A stretch of DNA of 64,000 nucleotides from Kitasatospora arboriphila (GCF_000717275.1 NZ_JNYV01000004.1:496001-560000); one strand, 5' to 3'; positions 26,460 through 35,848 are shown, numbered from the stretch's first letter. Notes: a model not told the origin generated them from the sequence alone. Translations and numbers: made by a program.

Positions 26460-27965
26460 ATGTCGACGCTGTCCGAGCTGCTCGCCGAACACACCGAGCT
26501 CTCCGGCGCCGCAGGTGGCCATCTCCAGCGTGTGGTCGCCGAGTGGCAGTTGCTGGCCGACCTGTCGTTCGCCGACCTGCAGATGTGGGTTCACTCGCAG
26601 CGGGCCCAGGACAACGCAGACGACGGTACGTCCGGCGACACCACCCAGATGGTCTGTGTCGCCCAGTGCCGTCCCAACACAGCGCCCACCGTGTTTCCGT
26701 CCGACGTGGTCGGTACATCGATCACCGTCGACGAGAATCCTCAGGTGTTCGGTGCACTGGTGAGTGGCCGTATCTTGCGTGAAGAGGATCCGACGTGGGT
26801 GGGATCGGTGGCGATCCGGCGAGAAGCGGTGCCCGTCAGGTTCGAGGGATCGGTTGTCGGAGTGCTCGCCCGGGCCATCAATCTGACGCAGCCGAGGCTG
26901 CCATCACCGCTTGAGCTCTCATACCAGGACTGCGCAAATGATTTGTGCCAGATGGTGTCTGAGGGCACGTTCCCGCAAAATGAGGGCAACCCGCGCGGGC
27001 TGTCCACGCCGCGTGCCGGCGACGGCTTCATTCGCGTCGACGAACACTGCGCCGTGCAGTACGCCAGTCCCAATGCACTGTCCGCCTATCACCGGATGGG
27101 GTGGACGTCCGAGCTCGGCGGCAACAACCTCGCCGATGTGACCGTGTCACTGCTGACCGATCCGTTCGAATCCGAAGAAGCTGCCGCGATGTTGCGCGCC
27201 GCCGCCGAAGGGCATGCCGGCATGCGGATCGAGGCGGACGCGCACCGTGCGACGGTGCTGATCCGCGCTGTCCCACTCCGGCCCCGCGGCGAACTGGTCG
27301 GCGCCGTGATCCTCGTGCGCGACGTCACCGAGGTCAAGCGCCGGGACCTGGCCTTGATCAGTAAAGACGCGACCATCCGCGAGATCCACCACCGGGTGAA
27401 GAACAACCTCCAAAGTGTGTCGGCGCTGCTGCGTCTGCAGGCCCGCCGTACCCCCAACGAAGAGGCCCGGCAAGCGCTCGGCGAGGCGGTACGCCGGGTC
27501 GCCTCGATCGCGCTGGTTCACGAATTGCTCTCGGGCAGCGTGGATGAGGAGGTCGATCTCGACGTCGCCATCGACCAGCTCGTCCCGGTGATGGCGGATG
27601 TGGCGTCCGGTGGCAGTGACGTCGTCGTGCGCCGGGTCGGAAAGATCGGTGTGGTGAAGAGTGATCTCGCGATGCCGATGGTGATGGTGCTCACCGAGCT
27701 GATCCAGAATGCGGTCGAGCATGGCTTCGCGCCCGAACAGTCAGGTCTGGTCTTGATCGAGACCTCCCGCACCACCCGCGAACTCGTGATCACGGTGCAC
27801 GACAACGGGATCGGGTTGCCACCGGACTTCGATCCGCAGAAGTCCGACCGGCTGGGGTTGCAGATCGTGCACACGCTGGTGCAGATCGAGCTGTCCGGCA
27901 CATTGGAGCTGCGCAGCGGAACCGATGGTGGTACCGATGCCGTGCTCACCGTTCCGTTGCGCTGA
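26460..27965 (+). CDS. pdtaS: Cytosolic sensor histidine kinase PdtaS
   Basis: Soluble HisKA_2-type kinase of 501 residues. Its likely partner is the ANTAR RNA-binding antiterminator PdtaR, not in this window. It starts MSTLSELLAEHTEL, then has a GAF-like sensor (~30-165), a PAS domain (~180-295) and a dimerisation/phosphoacceptor helix with IHHRVKNNLQ (H310/H311). The HATPase domain has an N-box (LIQNAVEHGF) and DNGIGLP and RLGLQIV boxes. No membrane segment. The M. tuberculosis protein senses cyclic-di-GMP or metal/NO cues by report; this one's signal is unknown. Its 3' end faces whiB1, with a terminator between. Confidence 0.93.
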   Translation: MSTLSELLAEHTELSGAAGGHLQRVVAEWQLLADLSFADLQMWVHSQRAQDNADDGTSGDTTQMVCVAQCRPNTAPTVFPSDVVGTSITVDENPQVFGALVSGRILREEDPTWVGSVAIRREAVPVRFEGSVVGVLARAINLTQPRLPSPLELSYQDCANDLCQMVSEGTFPQNEGNPRGLSTPRAGDGFIRVDEHCAVQYASPNALSAYHRMGWTSELGGNNLADVTVSLLTDPFESEEAAAMLRAAAEGHAGMRIEADAHRATVLIRAVPLRPRGELVGAVILVRDVTEVKRRDLALISKDATIREIHHRVKNNLQSVSALLRLQARRTPNEEARQALGEAVRRVASIALVHELLSGSVDEEVDLDVAIDQLVPVMADVASGGSDVVVRRVGKIGVVKSDLAMPMVMVLTELIQNAVEHGFAPEQSGLVLIETSRTTRELVITVHDNGIGLPPDFDPQKSDRLGLQIVHTLVQIELSGTLELRSGTDGGTDAVLTVPLR

Positions 27966-28006
27966 AAAGCGCTGACGCTCTTTCGTTTTGAGCCTGAAAC
28001 AACACA

Positions 28007-28034
28007 AACCCGGTGGCTGGTGTGCCACCGGGTT
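28007..28034. terminator. Bidirectional terminator between pdtaS and whiB1
   Basis: AAACCCGGTGGC (around 28006-28017) pairs with GCCACCGGGTT (28024-28034), an 11-bp perfect stem with a 6-nt loop. CAACACAAA on the left and TTGGGTTGT on the right provide A- and T-rich flanks for both directions. Confidence 0.8.
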
Positions 28035-28082
28035 GGGTTGTCTGTGTCGGGTGATCAGTGGGCTGTGATCACCCAGGTCGGG

Positions 28083-28337
28083 TTATACGGAACTGCGTGT
28101 GCGACTGCGTGCATTGCGCCGCTTGAGCGCACGCCGCTCGTCTTCGCTCATTCCGCCCCAAACGCCTGCGTCCTGTCCGGACTCCAATGCCCAAGTGAGG
28201 CAATCAGCTGTAACCGGGCAGCGGTTGCAGACGAGCTTCGCATCAGCAATCTGCGCGATGGCCGGGCCACTGTTTCCCACCGGGAAGAACAGCTCCGGGT
28301 CCTCGTCGCGACAAATTGCGTTGTGACGCCAGTCCAT
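28083..28337 (-). CDS. whiB1: Iron-sulfur transcription factor WhiB1
   Basis: Essential [4Fe-4S] DNA-binding protein, nitric-oxide sensitive and partner of sigma-A region 4 in mycobacteria. The 84 residues have ligands C9, C37, C40 and C46, the GVWGG turn at ~58-62 and the basic tail RRALKRRNARSRTR. Length and cysteine positions are those of mycobacterial WhiB1. GAAGGAG lies upstream of the ATG. The 290-nt upstream gap is large for this genome and contains a CRP-like site. Confidence 0.96.
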   Translation of the reverse strand: MDWRHNAICRDEDPELFFPVGNSGPAIAQIADAKLVCNRCPVTADCLTWALESGQDAGVWGGMSEDERRALKRRNARSRTRSSV

Positions 28338-28421
28338 CCCTCTGCTCCTTCAGGCGCTTCTTCGCGCCGCTCGTAACCGTCAGTTCATGCGTGCGTAGTT
28401 ATTGTTTCCGCACTGTTGCTT

Positions 28422-28485
28422 GTGAATACTTTCACGAATCCAGATGAAGTCAATGGTGTTGCGTTAACACGTGTGCAATATCACT
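28422..28485 (-). promoter_or_regulatory. whiB1 upstream region with CRP-like site
   Basis: On the whiB1 strand, AGTGATATTGCACACG at 28485-28470 fits the CRP pattern GTG-N8-CAC. A CRP site is known upstream of whiB1 in M. tuberculosis and, as I recall it, is closely similar. A second dyad, GTGAA-N4-TTCAC, lies at 28422-28435. The sites are about 85-150 nt from the whiB1 ATG. Nothing else was recognised in the 28338-28627 gap. Confidence 0.5.
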
Positions 28486-28627
28486 GTGTAGGGGGTGCCT
28501 TCATTGGTCCACCTCCCGTTGTACTACTGTGCGGACGGTTCTGCCTGTGATTTATCAGGCAAACATGGTGTGACCTCGGACTCTTTACAGATGTCCAACG
28601 ATCAGCTAACACGCGAACGAGAGCGCA

Positions 28628-29605
28628 TCACTCGGGCGGAGCGACCACTTCCAACGCACCGGGCCTGCAGCCGAACGTCAGGGCGGTACGCGTCCCGAGG
28701 TATTCGCCGTCCATCTGCATGTCTATCGGTGCCGTGCTGCTGACCACCACGGACGGGACGTCGTCGGCCCTGAGCAGGTGGCGTGCGCTCGGCTGCGCCG
28801 TGCGCGAGAGCAGTTGGCGGGCGAGCGGAAGGTTCCGTAGCGGACTCATCGATCTCGACGCGAAGACGCCCAGCTGTCCATCGAAGCTGGTGTCCGGATT
28901 GGTCTCGATGGGCCGCGCGCCCAGATAGGTCCAGGGGCGGGAGTTGGAGACGAACAGATAGTGGACGCCGTCTACAGGTTCGGCGTCGGGAAGGGTGACG
29001 GTCAGCGTCGGCTGCCCGCCCGCGGCCCCGATGAAAGTACGTACTGCGGTCCACAGATATCTCGTGGCGGAGGCCCGGTGACCTGCCACACGCTGTTCGT
29101 CGATCGACTTCACCACCTGGGCGTCGAGACCCAGGCCCGCGTTGAACAGAAACCAGCGGTCATCGGTGTGGCCGAGACTGACTCGGCGCCGTGCCCCGCC
29201 GGCGAGCAGGTCCACGAGCTGGCCGGTGGCCTTGAGCGGATCGGGGTCGATACCCAGCGCCCTGGCGAACACGTTTGCGCTGCCTCCCGGCACAACCGCC
29301 ACGGCAGGTGAGGGCAGGCCGCTCGACTGAGCCGATCCGGGCGGGTCGATGACGCCGTTGACCACCTCGTTCACGCTGCCGTCGCCGCCGTGGACCACAA
29401 CGACGTCGTAACCCTCGAGCCGAGCCTTCGACGCCAGTTCGCCGGCATGTCCACGGTGGGTGGTGTGTTCGACGGTGATCTCGACAAATGGGGTGCGGTG
29501 GTCCCCGGGCCGGCGCAGTGACGCAGTCAGGGTGCCCACCAGCGCATCCCGCCCCGCCTCGGTGGTCGAGGTGGCGAAGGGATTGACGATCAGCATCGCG
29601 CGCAC
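28628..29605 (-). CDS. Diacylglycerol/lipid kinase family protein
   Basis: Counterpart of Rv3218. The family phosphorylates lipid hydroxyls (diacylglycerol, sphingoid bases or phosphatidylinositol-mannoside precursors); the substrate here is unknown. I choose GTG 29605 (product MRAMLIVNPFATSTT), giving 325 residues. The DAGK catalytic signature VHGGDGSVNEVVNG sits near residues 68-81, followed by PGGSANVFARALG. The C-terminal YegS-like beta domain includes MQMDGEYLG. It lies 290 nt from whiB1 on the same strand and is divergent from the small membrane protein at 29692. Confidence 0.9.
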   Translation of the reverse strand: MRAMLIVNPFATSTTEAGRDALVGTLTASLRRPGDHRTPFVEITVEHTTHRGHAGELASKARLEGYDVVVVHGGDGSVNEVVNGVIDPPGSAQSSGLPSPAVAVVPGGSANVFARALGIDPDPLKATGQLVDLLAGGARRRVSLGHTDDRWFLFNAGLGLDAQVVKSIDEQRVAGHRASATRYLWTAVRTFIGAAGGQPTLTVTLPDAEPVDGVHYLFVSNSRPWTYLGARPIETNPDTSFDGQLGVFASRSMSPLRNLPLARQLLSRTAQPSARHLLRADDVPSVVVSSTAPIDMQMDGEYLGTRTALTFGCRPGALEVVAPPE

Positions 29606-29691
29606 GAGAAGTGAGCCTAGCGGGATGTGGGGATCCACCGCCGACGCGATCCTCCACCGTCCGGCCGATCGCAGACCACTAGGCTGGTCCG

Positions 29692-30177
29692 GTGCCGGAA
29701 TCAACTCCTCCGATCAACGTTCGCCGGGCAGGCGCCATCGTGGCGCTCGAGGGCGCCGCCTTCATCGTCTATGCGATTGTCGCCGTTGTCCGCGGCCTGA
29801 TGGGCCACGAAGAGGAGGCGATCAGTGGGTACGGCACCGCAGCGTGGTTCGCGATCCTCGGCGGCGGCATCTTCGCAGGCGGGCTCGCGCTGCTGATGGG
29901 CCGGCGATGGGGGAGGGCGATCGCGGTCATCGCCCAGGTCCTGCTGCTGCCGTTCGCCTTTGCGCTGATCACCGACAGCGACCTGCCGGTTCTCGGTACG
30001 CCGGTCCTGATCGCTCTGGTGGCGGCACTGGTATTCCTCTTCAGTCCGTCGTCGATGACGTGGTTCGCTGCCGCATACGCGATCGACGGACCGGACGACG
30101 GCGCGGAAGATGCTGTCGCAGACAAAGATTCGGCGCCAAAACGCGCGCAGTCACGCAAGAAAAAGCGTCGCCGGTAG
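29692..30177 (+). CDS. Four-helix integral membrane protein (Rv3217c-like)
   Basis: A 161-residue protein of unknown function starting at GTG 29692. Four hydrophobic stretches are seen at ~12-35, 48-68, 74-92 and 100-128. A strongly basic end (KKKRRR) suggests a cytoplasmic C-terminus. No catalytic motif. The place next to the lipid-kinase-like gene and near whiB1 matches Rv3217c in M. tuberculosis. Confidence 0.8.
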   Translation: MPESTPPINVRRAGAIVALEGAAFIVYAIVAVVRGLMGHEEEAISGYGTAAWFAILGGGIFAGGLALLMGRRWGRAIAVIAQVLLLPFAFALITDSDLPVLGTPVLIALVAALVFLFSPSSMTWFAAAYAIDGPDDGAEDAVADKDSAPKRAQSRKKKRRR

Positions 30178-30193
30178 CGGCGCCGCGCTCGGT

Positions 30194-30208
30194 CCCCGAT
30201 ATTCGGGG
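30194..30208. terminator. Short hairpin between convergent genes
   Basis: CCCCGA-TAT-TCGGGG, a 6-bp perfect stem with a 3-nt loop, lies in the 60-nt gap between the membrane protein and the convergent phosphatase. It is a plausible minor bidirectional terminator. Confidence 0.45.
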
Positions 30209-30237
30209 TGGCTGTGGTCAGGACACGCCCGGGCCGG

Positions 30238-30918
30238 TCACGTGACGGTTCGCACATGGGCCGGGCGGCCGGCATCCACGTAATCGGCGCTGCGATAGCC
30301 GGTGATCCCGAGCGACTGGATCTGATGGGTCTCGCCGTCGAAGCCGAGAACCGCCAGCGATGCGGGCAGCATCGCGAAATGAGCGCCGAATCGGACCGGT
30401 GCGCCGATCCACCGTGCGAGCAGCGACCGCGAGAAGTGTCCGTGGCCGATGACCACCACCGATCGATCGCGTAGATACTGCACGAGATCGTCGATCACAC
30501 CGTCCATCCGGTCACTCATCTGCTGCGGTGACTCACCACCCGGTCCGCCGCGATTCCACACCGTCCACCCCGGGTCGGTCTCGCGGATCTCCGGTGTGGT
30601 GAGTCCTTCGTATCGGCCGTAGTCCCACTCGGCGAACTCCTCGCCCGTACGGGTGATGGTCAATCCGGCCAGTTCGGCGGTGTGGCGGGCGCGCAGCCTC
30701 GGCGACGACAGCACGAGCGGATCGGTCAGGAGCAGCTCGTCGAGTGGCGCCCGCAGGCTCTGGGCCTGCTGTTCACCGAGCTCTGTCAGAGCGATATCGC
30801 TCGACCCGGTGTGCTTTCCCACCTTCGACCACTCCGTCTCACCGTGCCGGATGAGGATGAGGCGATGGATTGCCGAAACTGCAGCGTTCTCTGCGGACAA
30901 ATTGCTCGGTGGGCGCAT
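30238..30918 (-). CDS. Histidine phosphatase (acid phosphatase, Rv3214/Gpm2-like)
   Basis: Phosphoglycerate-mutase superfamily member, 226 residues from ATG 30918. The catalytic LIRHGETEW motif is at ~21-29 and the second catalytic histidine is in GHGHFSRSLLARW. Conserved acidic and arginine residues lie in AEWDYGRYEGLTTPEI. The M. tuberculosis counterpart, annotated gpm2, was shown to be a broad acid phosphatase rather than a mutase, so a phosphatase is the better call. It is divergent from parA. Confidence 0.88.
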   Translation of the reverse strand: MRPPSNLSAENAAVSAIHRLILIRHGETEWSKVGKHTGSSDIALTELGEQQAQSLRAPLDELLLTDPLVLSSPRLRARHTAELAGLTITRTGEEFAEWDYGRYEGLTTPEIRETDPGWTVWNRGGPGGESPQQMSDRMDGVIDDLVQYLRDRSVVVIGHGHFSRSLLARWIGAPVRFGAHFAMLPASLAVLGFDGETHQIQSLGITGYRSADYVDAGRPAHVRTVT

Positions 30919-31070
30919 AGGGTCAAGGGAACACAGGCTGCGACGGCACCGCAAGCCATCTTCTGTTCCTGACCGGCGGACAGAACATGTAATTGTAGGC
31001 GCTGTCGGAGACGGAGCAGGGCGACGCTCGATCAGCTCTTCCAAATGCGTGGCCGGAGGGAGTCAAGCAA

Positions 31071-31862
31071 ATGAGCAAGGTACTTGCCGTGGCGAATCAA
31101 AAGGGTGGCGTCGCCAAGACGACAACCGTGATCTCGCTGGGGGCGGCGCTGGCGGGGATGGATGTGTCGGTCTTGGTCGTGGACCTCGATCCGCAAGGCA
31201 GCCTTACGTTTTCGTTGGGTCACGACCCCGACAAGTTGCCCGTCTCGGTGCACGACGTGCTGCTCGGCGAAGCGGAGATCGCCGACGTACTGCTCGACAC
31301 CGAAGACAAGATGACCTTGCTGCCGGCGACCATCGACCTCGCCGGCGCCGAGGCCCTGTTGCTGATGCGGCCGGGGCGCGAGTACGCGCTCAAACGGGTG
31401 CTGGCAAAGGTGGCCGACGACTACGACGTGATCATCATCGACTGCCCGCCGTCCCTCGGCGTGCTCACCTTGAACGGACTCACCGCGGCGGACGAGGTGA
31501 TCGTGCCCCTACAGTGCGAGACGCTTGCGCATCGGGGTGTCGGTCAGCTGCTGCGCACGGTCACCGAGATCCAGCAGATCACGAACCCTGATCTTGCGCT
31601 GCTCGGCGCGTTGCCGACCCTATACGACGCCCGCACCACCCACAGTCGCGATGTGCTCGCCGACGTCTCCGATCGGTACGACCTCCCCGTACTGGCTCCC
31701 GCGATCCCGCGCACGGTGCGCTTTGCCGAGGCGTCCGCGACCGGGGTCAGTGTGCTCGGGGGTCGCAAGAACAAGGGGTCAGAGGCCTACCGGGAACTCG
31801 CGGAGAACCTGTGGAAGCACTGGCAGGTGGGAGCCGACCTGGTGACGATCGACGCGGAGTGA
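31071..31862 (+). CDS. Orphan ParA/Soj-family ATPase
   Basis: A 263-residue P-loop ATPase with the deviant Walker A motif KGGVAKTT, Walker A' DLDPQGSLTFSLG and the IIIDCPPSLG Walker B region. Such ATPases position chromosomes, plasmids or cargo on the nucleoid. No parB or parS-like gene is adjacent and the genome location is not that of the replication origin pair, so its cargo is unknown. The M. tuberculosis counterpart is Rv3213c. GGAGGGAG lies upstream of the ATG. It converges with the gene ending at 31875 with only 12 nt between. Confidence 0.9.
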   Translation: MSKVLAVANQKGGVAKTTTVISLGAALAGMDVSVLVVDLDPQGSLTFSLGHDPDKLPVSVHDVLLGEAEIADVLLDTEDKMTLLPATIDLAGAEALLLMRPGREYALKRVLAKVADDYDVIIIDCPPSLGVLTLNGLTAADEVIVPLQCETLAHRGVGQLLRTVTEIQQITNPDLALLGALPTLYDARTTHSRDVLADVSDRYDLPVLAPAIPRTVRFAEASATGVSVLGGRKNKGSEAYRELAENLWKHWQVGADLVTIDAE

Positions 31863-31874
31863 TCCCCACTCGGC

Positions 31875-33104
31875 CTAGGCCGCGGAGGGTTTCAGTACCG
31901 AGATCGTCGATCCCCATTGCTGGACGACGTTGTCGCCGATCAGGCCGAGTGTGATGATGCCGCCGGCGTAGCCGCTGCGCTGCACCGGGATCGACCGTAT
32001 CGGCCTGCCGTCGACGATGTTGTGTTCGCTGATGCCCGACGCACTGGGCAGCAGCAGAGAACCTGCCATCACCACGCCGGGCCCCAGTGTCGCCGGTACC
32101 TGGAATCGGGCTTGCAACGTGCTCGCGTCCAGGACCAGCGTGGCCTCGCCGGTCCAGAAGGTGATGAGCCCGCCGGTACTGACCGGCTTGCTCTCGGCAC
32201 CCACCGCACGCCCCAGCAGGGTGGTGCGGCCCCGCAGGGTGCCGTCGAGTGCGTAGGTCTCGAGCATGGGGCTCGGCGACGAGACGTAGACGGCCACGCC
32301 GTTCGCACCGACCGCCACCACGCGGGGTGGTGAACCGAGTTCAGCGGTGATCAACGTCGACCCCTGCTCGTCCAGTTTCTCGTCTTTGTCCAGCGTCGCA
32401 CCGAGAACCGTCAATCGGTACCCGGGTTCGATCCCGCACCGCTCGACGACTGCCACTCGGCCGGAACCGATTGCGCTGGATAGCAACTCGCAGCCGGACC
32501 TCGGTTGTGCGCCTGGGTTCACGGGTGCGTCCACGCGACCGTATTCGATGGTGCGCACCAGATCGCTGCGCCACGTCTCCAACCGGGTGTCGCCCTGTGC
32601 CAGGAAGTAGTCCTTCTCGACGCTGAAGTCGAGAGTGCTGTCGGCGTCGCTACTACGGGACGCCGCGCGCTGCCCGGTCGCGGAGTAGAGAGCTGTCACC
32701 TCGCTACAGCCGCGGGCATTGCGATACACCGCGATGACGTAATCGCGTCCTGAGCCGGGCCAGCCGGCAACCCCGCACAGCGGCAGGTCGCGGCGATACG
32801 ACCAGAGTTCACGACCCGTCGACGGGTCGTGTCCGATGACGGTCCCACCGTCGCCGGTGACCACCACCGGGCCGATCACCACGGGCACTGTGGTCGCGTT
32901 GCTGGCCGCGCGCCAGGCCTCGGTGAGACCCGACGGCACCGACGATGCCGAGGTCGGAAGAGGTGCGGAGTTCTGAGCGGGGTCCGAGCTGGTCCCGCGC
33001 ACGGCGCTGGTGGACCAGATGGCAACGCCTGCAACGACGATCACCACAACGATGACCGCGGCCACCGCGAGATCGACCCGTGTCCGCCGCTCAGGCTTTG
33101 GCAC
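31875..33104 (-). CDS. Membrane-anchored beta-propeller protein (Rv3212-like)
   Basis: A 409-residue protein from GTG 33104. Residues ~10-30 form an N-terminal anchor after a basic start, and the remainder consists of repeated four-stranded blade-like segments with PQQ/WD-type features (for example GTVIGHDPSTGRELWSY). It is predicted to sit outside the membrane. Four or so cysteines (CGVAG, GCSEV, GCELL, RCGIE) could pair. Function unknown. The start lies 6 nt after the rhlE stop, so the two are cotranscribed, as in M. tuberculosis. Confidence 0.85.
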   Translation of the reverse strand: MPKPERRTRVDLAVAAVIVVVIVVAGVAIWSTSAVRGTSSDPAQNSAPLPTSASSVPSGLTEAWRAASNATTVPVVIGPVVVTGDGGTVIGHDPSTGRELWSYRRDLPLCGVAGWPGSGRDYVIAVYRNARGCSEVTALYSATGQRAASRSSDADSTLDFSVEKDYFLAQGDTRLETWRSDLVRTIEYGRVDAPVNPGAQPRSGCELLSSAIGSGRVAVVERCGIEPGYRLTVLGATLDKDEKLDEQGSTLITAELGSPPRVVAVGANGVAVYVSSPSPMLETYALDGTLRGRTTLLGRAVGAESKPVSTGGLITFWTGEATLVLDASTLQARFQVPATLGPGVVMAGSLLLPSASGISEHNIVDGRPIRSIPVQRSGYAGGIITLGLIGDNVVQQWGSTISVLKPSAA

Positions 33105-33110
33105 CGTCAG

Positions 33111-34889
33111 TTACTCCGAGGTACTGCTCACGGTCTCGCCGTTGCCTTCGCCACCCGAGGTCTGCCCGCCACGGCGACGTCGACGACGCCGGGGACGGTC
33201 GCCGCCCTCGGTGCCCGGTCCGGAGGTCTCCGACGGTGCGGTCGAGGCGGCCGGCCCGGTGCTCGCGGACTCGGTGGTGGTGGTTGCCTCGCCGGACACT
33301 CCGGCGCCTTCGCCCGGTGTGCCGCCGCGGGTGCGCCGACGCTGACGAGACGGACGCTGGCCCCCCTCGCGCTGGCCGGACTCGCGGCCTGCGGATTCTC
33401 GGCTTCCGGATTCGCGGCGACCCGACCCCGAGGAACGTCCACCCGAGCGGGGTTCACGTTCTTTGCGGTCTTCGCGCGTCGCGCCGCCCGATCCGATCCG
33501 GCCGTTGGCCGTCTCCGGGATGTTGAGGTCGGAACGCAGATGCGGTGAGCTGGAATAGGTTTCGGCGGGCTCGTCCTTGGCCAGGTCGAGCGCCTTGCTG
33601 ATCATCTCCCAGCGGTGCAGCTCGTCCCAGTCGACCAGCGTCACGGCGATACCGGTCCGTCCGGCGCGCCCCGTGCGGCCGATGCGATGCACGTAGGTCT
33701 TCTCGTCGTCGGGGCACTGGTAGTTGATGACGTGGGTGACGTCGTCGATGTCGATTCCTCGGGCGGCGACATCGGTGGCCACGAGTACGTTGATGCGCCC
33801 CTCGCGGAAGGCGGTCAGGGCCTTCTCGCGCGCGACCTGTCCGAGGTCTCCGTGAACGGCACCGACGGCGAACCCGCGCTCGGCGAGGTCATCGGCGACC
33901 TTCTGGGCTGTGCGCTTGGTCCGGGTGAAAACCATTGTGGCGCCGCGACCCTCGGCCTGAAGGATGCGGGCGACGAGCTCGGCCTTGTCGAGGGCGTGCG
34001 CGCGGTACACGTACTGGGTGGTGCGCTCGTGGATCGCCGAATCGTTGGCGTGCTCGGCGCGGATGTGCGTCGGCTTGGTCAAGAATGTGCGGGCCAGGGT
34101 CACGATCGGTCCGGGCATCGTGGCCGAGAAGAGCATGGTCTGACGGGCATCCGGCAGCGAGCTCATGATTCGTTCGATGTCGGGGAGGAATCCCAGGTCG
34201 AGCATCTCGTCGGCCTCGTCGAGAACCAGGACCTGCACCTTGCCCAGGATCAGGTGGCCTTGGCGGGCGAGGTCGAGCAGACGCCCGGGAGTACCCACCA
34301 CGACGTCGATGCCGATCTTCAGCTCGCTGATCTGATGCTCGAACGGCCGGCCGCCGAAGATCGAGAGCAGGCGGATGGGCCGGTTCTGCCCATCCGCGGT
34401 GTCGACGTGCAGACCCTTGGCGGCCACCTCGAGGTCGTCGGTCACCTGGATGCACAGCTCGCGCGTGGGCACGATGATCAGCGCGCGGGGAGTTCCGTCT
34501 AGCTTGCGGATGCCGGGTTCGCCGGCGTCCGCGGTGGCCTGCGACACGCGCTGCAACAGGGGGACGCCGAAACCGAGGGTCTTGCCCATGCCGGTCCGTG
34601 CCTGGCCGATGAGATCGTCGCCCGCCATGGCCAGGGGAAGCGTGAGCTCCTGGATCGCGAAGGTGTTCGTGATGCCGTCGGCGGCGAGGGCGTCGACGAT
34701 CTCTTGCCGGACGCCGAGTTCGGCGAAGGTGGGGGAGACGTGGTCCTCGGCGACGATGACGTGCTCTTCGGCCTCGACGACGTCGTCCAGGGAGACTGCA
34801 GTCTCGGTGTTCGTATCTGAGGTGTGATTGTCGGTGTTCAGTTGATTGCCTTCCGCAAAGTGCTTTCCCGCGCGCACTGCAAGAATCAA
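33111..34889 (-). CDS. rhlE: DEAD-box RNA helicase RhlE
   Basis: ATP-dependent RNA helicase acting in ribosome assembly and RNA decay. It has an acidic N-terminal leader, the Q motif (FAIQELTLPLA), ARTGMGKT motif I, DEAD motif II, SAT motif III and HRIGRTGRAG motif VI. A ~150-residue Arg/Gly/Ser/Glu-rich C-terminal tail follows. The start is uncertain: TTG 34889 (592 residues), GTG 34877, or a CTG at 34841-34839 that has GGAAGG 7 nt upstream; no ATG fits. It leads the two-gene unit with the beta-propeller protein. Confidence 0.92.
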   Translation of the reverse strand: MILAVRAGKHFAEGNQLNTDNHTSDTNTETAVSLDDVVEAEEHVIVAEDHVSPTFAELGVRQEIVDALAADGITNTFAIQELTLPLAMAGDDLIGQARTGMGKTLGFGVPLLQRVSQATADAGEPGIRKLDGTPRALIIVPTRELCIQVTDDLEVAAKGLHVDTADGQNRPIRLLSIFGGRPFEHQISELKIGIDVVVGTPGRLLDLARQGHLILGKVQVLVLDEADEMLDLGFLPDIERIMSSLPDARQTMLFSATMPGPIVTLARTFLTKPTHIRAEHANDSAIHERTTQYVYRAHALDKAELVARILQAEGRGATMVFTRTKRTAQKVADDLAERGFAVGAVHGDLGQVAREKALTAFREGRINVLVATDVAARGIDIDDVTHVINYQCPDDEKTYVHRIGRTGRAGRTGIAVTLVDWDELHRWEMISKALDLAKDEPAETYSSSPHLRSDLNIPETANGRIGSGGATREDRKEREPRSGGRSSGSGRRESGSRESAGRESGQREGGQRPSRQRRRTRGGTPGEGAGVSGEATTTTESASTGPAASTAPSETSGPGTEGGDRPRRRRRRRGGQTSGGEGNGETVSSTSE

Positions 34890-35152
34890 CCAACAGGTCA
34901 GCTCTGGATCCTCGATCTGCCGAGGACTCGCATGACCGGTATCGGGCGAATCGGGCCGATTTGTTCAATCGGGCTGCCGTCGGTGCGCGCACAATGTCCG
35001 TGTGAGCCAGCTAAGGCGCTTGGCTTACTCCTCGCAGTGTACGTGTCCTCGACAAATTGCCAACATCGAGTCGGCGTCCCGCCGGATGTCCGTCCAGCCT
35101 GCCCGCGTGCTGAGTCGCCGCGGACGGTGAGCTGCTGACTACACTGGAGACC

Positions 35153-35848
35153 ATGTCGTCTGGTTCACAAACCGAACCGCCGGTGTCGGATGTCGCCACC
35201 TCGGTTCCCTTCGATCACCCCGGAATCACCGAACTCTTCGGGGTTCTGGCGTGCGGTGAACTGGCCGCGTTCTACCGCCTGACCTCCGAAGCCGTGATGG
35301 CCCCGGGAATCCGGGGACGCGTGGCGATGGCCAGCATGGCCGCCGCGGAGATGACCCACTTCGAGATCCTGCAGGACGAACTGCGTGCGCGCGGGGTGGA
35401 CGTGTACGACGCGATCGAGAAGTACGAGGCCGTGCTCGAGCGGTACCACGCCTCGACGGTGCCGAGCAGTTGGCAGGAGTCGCTGGTCAAGGCATACGTC
35501 GGCGATGGTCTGGCCGCGGATTTCTATCTCGAGATCGCCGGCACCCTGCCGTCTGAGGCCGAGGCCGTGGTCCGCAAGGTGATGTCGGAGACCGGGCACT
35601 CGGACTTCGCCGCGTCCGCCGTCCGCGACGCGGTCGCCGCAGACCCCGACCTGAAGTCGCCTCTCACCCTCTGGGGACGCCGGCTTCTCGGGGAGGCGAT
35701 CACCCAGACGCAGTACGTGCTCGCCGGCCAGGAGGAACTGACCGAGCTGCTGTTCTCGGTCCAGTCCGATCTGAACCGGATCGTGACGTTCTTCGATTCC
35801 ATCCAGGAGCGTCACGCTCGCCGGATGGCCGACATGGGCCTGGGCTGA
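35153..35848 (+). CDS. Ferritin-like protein (Rv3210c-like)
   Basis: A 231-residue all-helical protein of the ferritin-like superfamily, with possible metal ligands in GELAAFYRL and in the E-x2-H pattern of EMTHFEIL, and a second helix pair with ETGHSDFAAS. The set resembles MiaE-type tRNA hydroxylases and related diiron proteins, but the substrate is not known. The ATG start has no obvious strong Shine-Dalgarno. It is divergent from rhlE and upstream of the DUF3107 gene. Confidence 0.8.
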   Translation: MSSGSQTEPPVSDVATSVPFDHPGITELFGVLACGELAAFYRLTSEAVMAPGIRGRVAMASMAAAEMTHFEILQDELRARGVDVYDAIEKYEAVLERYHASTVPSSWQESLVKAYVGDGLAADFYLEIAGTLPSEAEAVVRKVMSETGHSDFAASAVRDAVAADPDLKSPLTLWGRRLLGEAITQTQYVLAGQEELTELLFSVQSDLNRIVTFFDSIQERHARRMADMGLG

